64,000 nucleotides of DNA from Apiospora phragmitis (taxonomy: Eukaryota > Ascomycota > Sordariomycetes > Amphisphaeriales > Apiosporaceae). Numbering within the stretch: the stretch's first letter is position 1; the number at the start of each line of letters is the position of its first letter. The stretch is from positions 4,754,501 through 4,818,500 of the forward strand of contig JAQQWL010000006.1 in the NCBI GenBank assembly GCA_038363925.1, read 5' to 3'. A program made the translations under genes and the position numbers. Below, piece by piece: positions 21,959 to 33,085 of this stretch. The notes beneath the pieces were generated by a model. It saw only the letters and a list, made by a program, of their open reading frames with translations, did no database searches and was not told where the DNA came from.

Positions 21959-24522
21959 TTTCAATCCCGTTCTCGCCCACTTCTTTTTCCCCATGCCATC
22001 TCGTCACATCCAGACGAACATCACTCCCATACGCAGTTTTCTCTATTTATATCCACTCAAAATATTTAAATACTACTAGCTAGTTCTCAGTAATTAAAAA
22101 TGTTTATTTTCTATCCTATTATTAATGAAATAGGTGTGGATGAAGTATATATGGGTGGCTTTTCGTCGGCCTACCTTCCCTCGCAGCAAGAGCTACCTCT
22201 TGGTATATTTGTGGATTATATGCAACGACTGGCCGTGTTTGATGCGTGCTGCTTTCCTCTGCCCCATGTGAGATTTCACAATGCATGCATGGCGCCTCCC
22301 TCAACTCACCTTGGTACATTAGCTGCCTGTGCTTAGGCGTGGGCAAGGCAAGACAAGATTAAACTCTACGGCGACGACATGGGAACGCCCTTGTTGGCTA
22401 CGACGGCCCCGGCACCCTTCCTGTCTGTACTGCCGCGCCGTCATCAAGGTCGGGTCCGGGAGCATTGTCAGGAGGGGCGCCGCACGGTCCGCATCGAGCC
22501 AGGGGTTTTGGGTCGCCCGCACGTCGGTCTGGAAATGGGTTGCGTGAAGCTTGAATGTATAGCTGCGCGCTTTACTACGCGCTTTCCCACCCCCATCGGG
22601 TCGTTCCTCGGTCCTTGCCGCTCTTTTGCTGTCGTTTCCGGTCGTTGGGGGAAAGCGGGCGTAAAGAACCTCATCAGACACGAGCCCGAAAGTCCACGCC
22701 GGGAGCTCGGTGCTTCCGTCGCGCGAAAAAAAAAAAACACGCGGATCTGTCCTTCACTTGCGCCTGGACCTTTCACAGCTGCGCGACATGGATACAAGGA
22801 TCGCGTTTGGCCTCTTCGAACACGGATCTTGGACTCAGCATGACAAACACCCTCAATCCCGTTTCGCTTAAACCCTCTTGCCAGCTCGCGACTCACGCTT
22901 GCCCGTACGATGAGCTGCTTTGGAGCATTAGCGTCGACTTCAACAGCCTCATAGCGCGCGTCAACAGGATCCTGGGCTTCGCCAGTTTTTTCGCGCGACT
23001 ATGAGTGCATTATGGTGCGGTGGACAGAAAGCGAAGCGATCAATCGCTACAAACCCAATGGCAACGGCCACTCCATGCGCATTCTTGCTGAAGACGGGAT
23101 TCGACGGACTGCTAGTAGTGCGTGATGGGGAGTTAAACGGAGGCCTGAAGTCGAGATGACGCAGAAGCCGGTCGCAGGGGTCTTATTACTAATCACTATA
23201 GACCAATATACCGTACGATCCCACTACTCTGGCCGAGAATGTTGGGCAGAGGAAAGAGAATGAGCCGGTTGGTGGACCACCAGACGGGCCGGGTGGGCCG
23301 CTAAGGTGGTGAATCAGCTCACTTTCTGTGTCTGAAGATGGAACGGATGCCCTCTCGGCTTGTTCTCCGGACGGCTCCATACGGGAAAGGGGATAGAGAT
23401 CGAGACGGAGAAGACATCGGGAAACAGAAGATAGAGAGTCACACGGTATCTCCTGGTCGGGAGGCGCCAAGCTGCCATCTCCTCAATGATAATCGGCCGA
23501 GATGCCTATCCTAGATGCTCAGGTGGTGGGTGAGGCGTCCTGGCGCCTAAGGCCCTTCGCCAAAACGTGGGGTAGCTCGAAAAGCGGGTACGTCTTCAGA
23601 TGACTCTAGGCTGTTTAGCTTCTAGGCTCTAGTTCTGGCTCTAGGCTCTTTGTCGCTCTAGCAGGAGCTGCCACTGGCTGCTGCTTCCGTATGTGACTGC
23701 ATACCGAAATAGAAATGGGGCACCGCGCCAAATTGATGGAGACGCCTTCGCAACGGCTGATCATCACCTGATGAGAGTCCTCAGGTCCTCACCTGTCGCT
23801 GTTTCGCCCATCAAGCTATGGATTTCTTTTCCCATTCCTGTGGCGTGAGTTATCACCGAGCCGCGGAGTACCGGACTTTGCACGGCAAAATCAATCAACT
23901 CAATCCACTGCTTGGAACAGATAGGCGTCGTGTGCCAAGGGACGATCGCGCTATTGCCGTAGGACCGCACCATTGCCCTCCAAGGTGCTTTTGCCCCCGC
24001 CGCCATCCCCTAGCCCGCCATGCATTCGCATCCTCGGAGCCGCAGCAGAATGCTACGGAGTATTGGAGTATTTGCTTATGCTCGGTTAAGCAGATACCCC
24101 GTGACTAAAATCTGACAGGGAGAAGGCAGACAATGATCAGCATGATAGGCTACCGTCTACGTGCGTGGGCTCTGGGCATTGGTCCGGCCCAGCGCTGCCA
24201 ATCCTGCTCGCTCCCTTGCTTCCCAGGGACTAACTACATAAAGATCGGCTCCGTCCTCCCGCTCACGAGAGCTGACCGATGATCACCTTGTTGGATCTCT
24301 ATGCCCACTACCACCATCGCTACCACTTCCCCGAAATCTCTCGCCTGCTCACCTCGCTTACCTAGTGTTCCCTCCATCTCATCTGACTCCTTTGTTAAGC
24401 CTGTGCATTGAGAGCCTTCATCCTGCCGAGGAGTTACACAACACGGCTGTTACACCATTGACCCTATCACTCTGGATCATCTTCTTAGCATCCAATCATA
24501 TATTTGGGCCCGTCAGATAAAC
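21959..24522. other. 2.6-kb intergenic region, no supported gene
   Basis: GC content returns to normal after the transposon. Several overlapping ORFs between 22,100 and 23,000 exist on both strands without a clear domain. One plus-strand frame near 22,440 has IKVGSGSIVRRG, faintly like a phosphotransferase N-lobe. A 54-aa ORF at 22,840-23,004 (YDELLWSISVDFNSL) is also unassigned. A decayed gene is possible. The right end is the promoter of the F-box-like gene. Confidence 0.4.
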
Positions 24523-25563
24523 ATGGACTCCTACTTCGCCAGTGCCCCGGCCGAAATCCGGCTGCTTATTTACAGCCACTTGTTCACCCACCCCAAAGAC
24601 GCCGCCATTGAGATCCGCAACGCCGGCGAGAACCGGCTGCCGCCGACCCCGACGCGGATCCGCAGCCGCTATCACGTGCTGGAGAAGCAGGCCATGCTGC
24701 AGCGCCGGTGCAGCTACGAGACCACGTACTACTACCACCAGCCGCAGTCCCCCCTCCCCTTCCACCAACAGCAACGCTACCTGCCCGAGCCTCCCACGGC
24801 GGCGGCGGTGGCGAAAGCGAAAGCTGGAAAGGAAGAGGGGAATGACAGCAACAACGCCAGCAACGATGATGATGAGTTCTACATCTGCGCGGCACTGATG
24901 CGCGTGAGCCGCCTCGTCCACGAGGAGACCTCCCACCTGGTGTACGCGCAGCACGCCTTCGACTTTGGCGCCGACATGGAGGCCGTCGAGCCCTTCCTGT
25001 CGGACCTGACGCCCGCCTCGCGCGGCATGGTCCGCGCCATCTCCCTCTACAAGCACGGGCCCGTCGTCGGCTACGGCTTTGACAGCGACCGATGCGAGTG
25101 GCGGTCCGTGTGCCGCTATCTGTCCAAACTGCTACCATCATCTTCTTCGAGCAGCAGCAGCAGCAGCAGCGACGATGACGGGAAAAGCCAACAACAGCAA
25201 AAGCAAGTGGAACAGCTCCAGCGCCAGCAGCACCAAGGCATCCGCAAGCTGCGCCTCGTCATCCAGTGCGGCAAACCCCCGGCCTCCTACAGGTCCTCGT
25301 CCTCGGCCGCCGGCCACGCCGGCCCGCCGCGCGAGATGTCGGCGGCCGACTTTCAGCTGCTGACCGACATCAAGCACGAGAGCCTCGACTGGGTCGCCGA
25401 GCTCGCCCGCGTCGGCGGCATCGAGGAGCTCGAGATCGTGCCCCACGTCGTGCCCTGCCCGCCGCCCGCGTCCACCACGACGATCCTCTTCGCCGCGCTC
25501 TCGGCCAGCGTCGAGCGGGGGCTTGCTGAGTTCTTGCGGAAGCAGCTGAGGTTGGTGGATTGA
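24523..25563 (+). CDS. F-box-like / DUF7730-type fungal protein
   Basis: This is a single-exon gene of 346 aa. The N-terminus APAEIRLLIYSHLF matches the F-box-like LPxEIRxxIYxxLF pattern common in fungal DUF7730-like proteins. YICAALMRVSRLVHEETSHLVY near residue 125 is the usual second signature (LLRVSRxVHEE). Two low-complexity inserts are present: an N-rich acidic stretch near residue 107-117 and a Ser11 run with Gln-rich spacer near residues 206-235, encoded by AGC/CAG microsatellites. The C-terminal part (IEELEIVPHV) fits a short beta-alpha repeat region. It is probably a substrate adaptor or scaffold protein; no partner can be inferred. Confidence 0.7.
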   Translation: MDSYFASAPAEIRLLIYSHLFTHPKDAAIEIRNAGENRLPPTPTRIRSRYHVLEKQAMLQRRCSYETTYYYHQPQSPLPFHQQQRYLPEPPTAAAVAKAKAGKEEGNDSNNASNDDDEFYICAALMRVSRLVHEETSHLVYAQHAFDFGADMEAVEPFLSDLTPASRGMVRAISLYKHGPVVGYGFDSDRCEWRSVCRYLSKLLPSSSSSSSSSSSDDDGKSQQQQKQVEQLQRQQHQGIRKLRLVIQCGKPPASYRSSSSAAGHAGPPREMSAADFQLLTDIKHESLDWVAELARVGGIEELEIVPHVVPCPPPASTTTILFAALSASVERGLAEFLRKQLRLVD

Positions 25564-26233
25564 ATTGGATTGACTTGATTGGTGAGGCGAGGCTAAGCTA
25601 CGCTGAACTGCCTTTTATCGAACGAAGCCCGTTTCGCTTCTTCTGGAGTTTAGGGGAAGATGGGGCACTTTCATTACAACTTAGAGTGAACCGGGTTGGG
25701 ATTTCTCATTGTTGGCGATCGGGTTGAATTATTACATCCTCTTGTTCAGGATGTTTTGACGATGTTTCATGACATGTATATACTGATAATGTTTGATTTC
25801 CTTTGCGGCGCGCGACGCCGTTGAGTCTTATGTAGTATCTATATCTATAACTTGACTTTCAAGCAGTGGCCGGATGCACTTCAAATAATTGCTTTGTTTA
25901 TACATCTTGAGGTCAATATGTGACGTCGAAATCCACACCAGATACCCTGGTACAAAGAAACCCATCCAAGTCGTACTCGACCCTACGTACGATGCTACAC
26001 GTCAACCACTGCGTGAAGAGCAGTACCATCGAGTGTTAGATAGCCTTCTCTCTACCAACCCAGCATCAATCCGCTTTGGTAAGGAGAGTTAACATGTAAT
26101 TCAACAAAAGATCAATAATTTCCCCCTATGCGCCAAGTAATGCATCTTGTCCCTCGCAAGCTTGACTACGAATGGGCCTCTTTTATACATCACACCTTCA
26201 AGAAGGAAAAGAGATAAGAGAGAGAAGGGAATA
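25564..26233. other. Intergenic between convergent genes
   Basis: This is a 3'-3' spacer. No gene, RNA or repeat could be supported. Confidence 0.5.
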
Positions 26234-29015
26234 CTAAGAAGGAGGCTTCTTCTCTCGGACCAGCACCTTGGCCGCCTCCGATATGATCTTCCCCGTCTTA
26301 TCCGTGATATCCTGCGCCAGCTTCAAGTCGCCCGAGTCCACCGCGTCCCGGATGGCCGGGAAGTACGCCTCATCGTACCCCGACCACAACTGCGGCCCAA
26401 AGACGACGTGGACGAATTGTGTCCGATTCGGCACCTGGGTGATTGCGTATTAGTATTGTAGCAAAAAGAGAAAAAGAAAAGAAGAGTCAACGACTTACCC
26501 CACCGCCATACTCAAGGTCCAGCAAAGCCGTCTCAAAGTCGGCCAACTTCGAATTGTACGCCGTCCGCAGCCGCCCCAGCGAAGCCGGCTCCCACCCGTT
26601 CGCGTTGGTCACGTCCTCCTCCCACTTGATGGCCCACAGCTGCGCCTGCATGACCGAGTTCTCGACCTCGTCGATGGCCCGCTTGACGGGCGCGAGGTCG
26701 AGCTTGACCCCCCGGGCCTCGCACCACTTCCAGAGGTCGCCGAGGTAGCGGCCCAGCGCGCGCGCGTACGCGCCCACGTCGAACGCCAGCACGGGCCGGT
26801 CCGCGAGCTCGAGGATGAGCAACCCCAACACCTGGCCCAGCAGGCCGTGGTAGACGAAGTCCGGGTCGCCCACGCGCGTCATCCAGTCGAAGTTGTCGTA
26901 GCTCGAGTGGTAGGGGAACCGGTCGCCCTCGAAGCGGATGTCGAGCGAGCTGGTGCCCGCCATGTCCTGGAAGGCGACATAATCGCTGCCCGCCCCGAGC
27001 CCCTCGAGGCGCGCCCGCTTCTCCTCCCAGAGCATGCGCAGCGACGCGTTGCGCTCCGGGTCGTACACGCGCTCCAGCACCTTGGGCAGCACGGCCTTGA
27101 ACATGGGCGAGCCGGCCGCGGCGAAGTCGGCGCCCGTCACGGCCGTGTCGAGGTTGATGTAGGCCCACGCGTCGGCGCGCAGCGCGTCGAGGTTGTTCTC
27201 GACGTACTCGGTGCTGCCGATGAGGTTGTACTCCTCCGCGTCCCAGCTCATGAACTCGATGGTCCGCAGGGGTCGCCAACCGCGGGCCAGGAGGTCGCCA
27301 AAGACGCGGGCCACCTCGAGGAACACGGCTTGGCCGCTGCCGGGATCGGTCGCGCCAAAACCCCACGCATCGCGGTGGCTGCCGATAATGATGCTCTTCT
27401 CGTTCTGCTCAATTCCCACGATCTTGCCGTAGATGTTCCAGATGGGCTGCTGCTCATTTTCATCCTGCTCGTTCTTCAGCCGGACAATCGGAGACGACGA
27501 GTTGCCCGACCACCATTCGACGTCGGGCACACCACCGCGCCAGTCGTCCGAGCACGGCTCCCCGAACCCCTGGATATGCTGCAGCAGAACCTGCGCGTCG
27601 CGCCAGGCCAGCGGAAGGCTGGGAATCTGCACTAGGCCCTTGGTTTGCTTCGGTGTCATGCGAGGCTGCCCCTTGGTGCTCGCCCAGCCGGGCGTGAGCA
27701 CGTCTCCGACCACCCAGCTCATCAAGCTGACGCCGCCCCGCTGGACGCCGTCCTTCGGCATAAACCGCCCCTCCGGCGCCGTCTCGCCCTTCACGAATCC
27801 ATCATCGGCAGGGTCACTGTAGATGATGCAGCCAGCAAATCCAGCAAGCTCGGCTGCCTTGATCTTCAAAGCCCGGTCGCCCTGTGTGCCGTAGTACCGT
27901 ACGAGGGCGATGGCGCCCTTTGTCTCGATGCCCTTGTCCTTGAGTTTCTGGAAGTCCTCCCTGCTGCCGTAGTTGGCGTAGATGAGAGGGCCCTTGACGT
28001 CGCCCGACTTCGAATGGCCGTGGAAAGCCAAAGTTTGCCTTCCGGCGGTGGCACCGCCGGTATCGTCCTCCTCCAGCTTGGCGCCCCACTTCGCCTTCTT
28101 CCCATCCTCCGACATGATCTCGACCGCCCGGCCGTCCGGTTCCGGGTAGTTCAGATATACATAGTACTCGTCAACGCGGACGTCCTCCAGCCCGCTCTTC
28201 AGCATAGCGCTGCGGACGTCCATGGCCAATGCGAAATCGCCTTCGGTTCCCGCGATGTGAGCATAGCTGGTGAAGTGTTCCAGGGTGTCGCGCATCCGCT
28301 CCTTGCTGATGGCCATCTGCACGTGCGTCCGGACGCTCTCCGGGTCGAACATTTTGCCACCCACGCGGCGGGAGAAATTGGCGAACATGTCGCTCACGAA
28401 AATCAGATATAGGAAACCCAAAACGAGGAAAACGGCCAGCAGTCGTCCGATGAGTATAAGGAGGGCGGCGCTGTCGACGCTGATCTTTGGTAAACTCCAC
28501 CTCCTCGCATTGGAACTCGTTTCCTGGTTGCCGGGTTCGGCCCTGGACTCGGTGATGCCATCGGTCTGTCGGGGGAGGCGCACAGTAAGACGCGGTAGGC
28601 GCCATCGCCACTTCCATTGGGGGAGGGAGAAGTTGATGCGTTTCCGCCATAATGACGAATTGCTGCTGGAATGGGAGCCGTTCAATGGGTCCTCGACCTC
28701 CAGCTCCTGCATCTCCCGTCGCATCTGGACATCTTCGGGCGCATCGTCGTCGTCATCGTCGCTCTGGAGGCTCCAATTCGACTCCTCATCGTCGGTCTCG
28801 ACATGGGGCGGCCGGTAGCCGGCAGGTAGCCGCGGCCGTTGACCGGCGGACGAGGTTAGGAGGGACTGGGCTTCGGTTTCCGCATCGGGCCTGAAGTCGG
28901 CGGGCGAGCGCGGCGGCGGTTGCCAATCGTTAGTGGAGGCGGAGCTGTGGACGGCCTCATCGTAGGTGGGAATGGGCGGCGCCGGGGTATAGTGCGACTT
29001 GTCGTCGGAAGGCAT
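26234..29015 (-). CDS. M28 peptidase, glutamate carboxypeptidase II / transferrin-receptor family (VPS70/Tre-like)
   Basis: This is a type II membrane protein with PA, M28 and TFR-dimer domains. Exon 1 is 29015-26499 and exon 2 is 26434-26234, with a 64-bp intron (26498-26435, GTAAGT..CAG) joining LEYGGG to VPNRTQF. The product is 905 aa. A cytosolic, acidic, Pro-rich N-tail (PAPPIPTYDEAV; later RLPAGYRPPHV) precedes one membrane span (ALLILIGRLLAVFLVLGFLY, about residues 184-207). The zinc site looks intact: GSHRDAWGFGATDPGSG (about 544), SWDAEEYNLIGS (about 587), YINLDT and FPYHSSYDNF (about 700), matching His, Asp, Glu-Glu, Asp and His of human GCPII. Yeast relatives act in vacuolar sorting (Vps70) or as Rsp5 adaptors (Tre1/2). 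The Tyr-containing Pro motifs could bind WW domains, which is inference. No frameshift. Confidence 0.9.
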
Positions 29016-29933
29016 CGTTACGAAAGGGAATAGGAAATCATGTGGTGGCGGTGTTGGTATTGCTCGTCACTCGACTCGTCCTAGGGAAACAGGCTGTGTA
29101 ACGTGAACAGACTCGTGTGTCGTGGAACAACCGAATGTGGCGAGTACATGTACATGGAAAGTAGTAGTAGTAGGTGTCCTAGGTATGCAGTTGAACGAGC
29201 GATGTATGATGATTGATTACGAAGCGATAAGGAGTGAAGGGTTGGAATAGACCAAGAACAGAGTGGTTCATCGACAAAGCAGCTCATCCAGTCCAAGCCA
29301 CCAGTGCAAGGGACAGCGAACTTCGAAATGTCAAAAAGTTAAGCTAGGAGGGTAGGGGTACAGCAAGTAGGTTAGGTTAGATTATTAGGTTGGCAGTCCT
29401 ACGTAAACGGGGGGGATTGTCGCTCCATCGAACTTCGAATCGGCGCTGAATTGATGGATGGATCAATGGATGGAGTGAGTGTTCGTAATTACTTGGAGAC
29501 CTCAGCAATCCGCACAATCAAAGCCCACGCGGCCACTTCTGACGCGGGTTCTCCATTTTCCTGTCCATTTTCAGGGCAATTCACTTGCCCAAGGCCGTTA
29601 GTCAGCGCCTGAGCACAGCCACGGGGGGATCCCTTGGCGCTGCATAACAGCGTAGCTGCAGCTGCATCCGGCTTTCCGGCACAATACGGAGTACAGTACA
29701 TACATTGTCATGTTCATCTCATAGGCGTCTGTTCTTATCAAAATGCTCACTTTATCAAGCAGTACTTTGTAATTATAGATATATACGCATTGGGATGAGA
29801 GGAAATAATCATCTGTTATTATCGAACAGCTATCTAGAGGGACTTACCACACTTCAAAGCGAAACATACAAAAGTAAACTAACCCAATCCACTCTCTACC
29901 CTCCTCTTACCCTATCCAGTCCATCCCAATCCA
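29016..29933. other. Intergenic; promoter of the M28 peptidase gene
   Basis: This separates the M28 gene start from the 3' end of the coiled-coil gene; both are on the minus strand. No additional gene was recognised. Confidence 0.5.
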
Positions 29934-32900
29934 TCACCCTTTTGCGAAGGCCGTGAGGAGATACCAAATGTACTTGAACTGCGGCAGAGGAATCATGAGG
30001 TAATACCACTCGTTGGCGTACTGGGCGCGCGTCACGTGGTTGGCCGACATCCAGATGCTGGCCTTGTGGCCCTCGGCCCCCATCACGAAGAGGACGAGTA
30101 CCGCCATGACGGCCACGATGATGCCCCTGTAGGTCATCTCCCAGTCTTGGTCTCCGTCTCCGGCTTGCGTCACGGGCAATCCTCCTCCTCCTCCTCCTCC
30201 TCCTCCTCCTCCTCCTCCTCCTCCTCCTCCTCCTCCTCCTCCTCCTCCTCCGCCGCCGCCGCCGCCGCCTCGCCCAAAGATGTTCGCGACATTGTTATAG
30301 ATGCTGCTACGTACCGCACCGGGCACCGCCTCGGGGCTTCGCGGCGGCAGTGTGACCTCGCCCAACGTCCGGGTCGGGCCCACCGTCGCGTTCGTCGTAG
30401 TGGTGGTGGTGGTAGTCTTAGCAGCCTCAGCAGCCTTGACAGCATCAGCCCGCGCCTCGGCAGCCTTGGCAGTAGCCTCGGCAGCCTTAACAGCAGCCTC
30501 CGCAGCCTCAGCCTCAGCCTCAGCGGCAACGGTAGCGGCGTTAGCTGTCGCGAGTTCCACTTGCAGTCTGTCCACTTCCAGACGCGAGTTGTCGGCGCGC
30601 TGGTCCGCGCTTTCGTAGGCCCCCTGCCACTTAGCGGAGTCTCGTTTCGACTCCGCGAGATCCTTGGACACGGCGTTGAAGTTCACCTGCGCCTCGGCCC
30701 AGTACTTCTGGTACGTCGCGGCCAGCTCCTCCGGCGTCTTGTTGGCCATCTCCTCCTCGTCGGGAACCTCGGACAACGTCTCGAGGCTGTTGCCTTTGCC
30801 TTCGCCCCCAGCGCTGTCGACTTTTCTGAGGGACTCCACCAGCTGCTCGTTCAGGTCTTGGAGCTCCTTCATCTTTTCTTCCTGGTGCTATCCACCGACT
30901 TGAGGTGTCCCAAGGCAGCACCGTTCTCCTGGATCTGGTCTTGGAGCTCCTTTATCTTCTCGTCCTTGGTATCCTCCGCCGACTTGTCCTTTTCTAAGGC
31001 GGCATCTTGCTCTTTGAGCTGTTTCTCTAAATCTTCCTTATCGAAAGTGAGATCCTCCACATGTCTATTCTGGGTGCCCAACATCTCATTCAGCTCCCTC
31101 TTCTGTTCCAGGGCTTTATCTAGTTCGGCCTCGCACTTGCGATACTTCTCCCCAATTTCCTTTACCTCCTTTACAAGCTCTGAGTTGTCCGGCTTCGCAG
31201 CTGAAAGTTTCTCCTGTTGCTCCTTCTGTTGTTTCAGGGTCGAGCTCAGCTTGTGGTTCTCAGCCTTGAGCTTTTCATGGCTGGCCAAGAGTTTCTCGCG
31301 CTCCTTCTGAAGGTCTCCTAGTTGCTTCCCGGCGTCACCTGCGGTCGCCTTCTCGGCCTCGCTGTTCTCCAGTCGCTTCTCCTGCTCCAGCACGATTTTG
31401 TTCAGGCTCTTGTCGCTCTCCTTGAGTTCCTTGCAGCTGGCCAAGAGCTCGTTACGCTCCTTCTGGAGGGCTCCTAGTTGCTGCTGGGCGTAGCCTGCGG
31501 CGGCCTCCTTCTCGGCCTCGCTGCCCTCCAGTTGCTTCTTCTGCTCCAGCATGATTGTGTACAGGCTCTTTACGCTCTCCTGGAGTTCCTTGCTGCTAGC
31601 CTTGAGTTGGTCGCGCTCCTGCTCGAGATCCGCCAGCTTCTTCGCGGCGTCTCCGTCGCCCTTCGTCTTGCTGGTCTCCTTGGCTTTGACGACCTCATCG
31701 TGCTTCTTGACGAGCTCCTGGTGCTTCTCTTGGATGCTGATGGCATGCTCCTGGTGCTTTTTAGCGTCCTGCTTCGCGGCGGCGATCTCATCGTGGAGGT
31801 TCTTCATAATGGCCTTCGACGCGTTGGTCTGCTCGCGTTCCCTCGACATATCCTTGGTCAACTCGTCCATCTTGCTCTTCCCGGCGGCTATCTCGGCCTT
31901 GAGATCGATGATCCCCTTCTTGTCCTTCTCGGCTTGCTCGCTTAGATTCTTGATGGTTTTCAGGTTCTCGGCGTCCTGCCAGTCGCTGCGAGCTTCGGCC
32001 GCCTTTTCCTCCAACCTCGTCGCTTTCTCTTCAGCCTGCTCCCAGGCCTGATTGGCGTTAGTCAAGCTCTCCTTCTTGTCCTCAAGCTCTTCTTTTAGTT
32101 CCACGATCTTCTTCTTTGCCTGGCCAAGCTCGGTATTCGTTTTGTCCAAGTCCTTCTTCTGCTTGTCTAGTCTCGACTCGAGGTCCTTCGCTTGTCCTTG
32201 TGCTGACCCGCGCCCTTTATCTAGATTTTTAGTCTTTTCTTTCTCCGCTGCAAGCTCATCTTGTAGCTTCCCGCGCTCCTGCTCAAGGGTGGCGATCTGA
32301 TTCCAGTCTTCGTTCCTGCTCTCAGTTATACGGTCAATTTTTGCCTTCAATTCCCCAAGTTCCGCGACTTCGTCGTCCTTTGCTGTCAGTCGTTCCTTCA
32401 GATCATTGACATCGCCCACGAGCTTTTGGCTGTCTTTCTTGAGCTTCGCGTTGTCCTCCTGCAATTCCTTATCCTCCTTCCCCTTCCCCTTGGATTGTTT
32501 CTTGAGCTGCGCCAGCTCCTTATCCTTCTTCTGCGCCTGGTCGTTGAGGACGGCGCATTGCTGGATCGCCATGGCCGCCGCCTCAGCCGAGGCGTCCTTG
32601 TACTGCTTGAACTCCTTCTTCTTGAGGATGACGTCGAGCTCATTGTTGAACTTCTCCTCGAAGGTGCCGAGGAATTTGTCTTTGCCGGGCGGCTTCTTGT
32701 TGGCGAGCGACGGGAGCACGGCGTGCTCGTAGAAGGTCATGTGGATGATGCCCGTCATGGTCGCCTTCAGGTCCGTCAGCCCCTTGTTCTTCAGATGCTT
32801 GCGCACGTCGGCCATCGGCTTGAGGCGGCCCTCGAAGGCCTTCCAGAACTCCTGCGTGAACTTGGTCTGGTCCTGGTCCAGCTCGGGCTCTTTCAAGAGC

Positions 32901-33085
32901 TTCTCCACGATGTCGGTGCCGGCCTTTCTCAGCTCCGCCACCGTCCCGGCGAGCTTGTCGTCCTTCCTCTCCAATATAGTTTTGGCGACTTCTTTCTTGA
33001 ATAGGTCCATGTAGGTCTTGTTTTCAAGATTATACTCGGCCCCCTCCCCGCCGGACGAACCGGCCCCATCCGGTGATGTGGACAT
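29934..33085 (-). CDS. Long coiled-coil protein with poly-Gly tract and C-terminal membrane anchor, one frameshift
   Basis: The start is 33085 (MSTSPDGAGSSGG). About residues 1-170 form an alpha-helical domain (FTQEFWKAFEGRLKPMADV; FYEHAVLPSLA). About residues 190-730 are continuous Lys/Glu/Leu coiled coil with internally similar blocks (QLGALQKERNELLASCKELKES; QLGDLQKEREKLLASHEKLKA). Near 30883-30890 the frame moves by -1: HLKSVDS ends at a stop, while the next frame reads QEEKMKELQDLNEQL. One added base gives 1,051 codons exactly. The rest has an Ala/Glu-rich helix, about 30 consecutive Gly, one membrane span (GIIVAVMAVLVLFVMGA) and a short hydrophobic tail (YYLMIPLPQFKYIWYLLTAF). The architecture suggests a tail-anchored tether at an internal membrane; the family is not recognised. 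Confidence 0.7.
30181..30270. repeat. (CCT)n/(CCG)n trinucleotide microsatellite encoding poly-Gly
   Basis: There are about 24 CCT units followed by about 6 CCG units, read on the minus strand as about 30 glycines in frame. It interrupts the coiled-coil protein just before its membrane anchor and is likely length-variable between strains. Confidence 0.95.

Noticed and set aside
22329..22550. Weak resemblance to an aminoglycoside-phosphotransferase-like N-lobe (IKVGSGSIVRRG)
   Set aside because: Only one short motif; the frame breaks at once and no catalytic HxD segment follows.
26847..28412. Two plus-strand frames of over 250 codons inside the M28 gene
   Set aside because: Antisense shadows of the peptidase domain with no domain signal of their own.
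30036..31310. 424-codon plus-strand reading frame rich in Ser and Leu
   Set aside because: It is the antisense shadow of the coiled-coil gene; the Ser run is the complement of the poly-Gly microsatellite.
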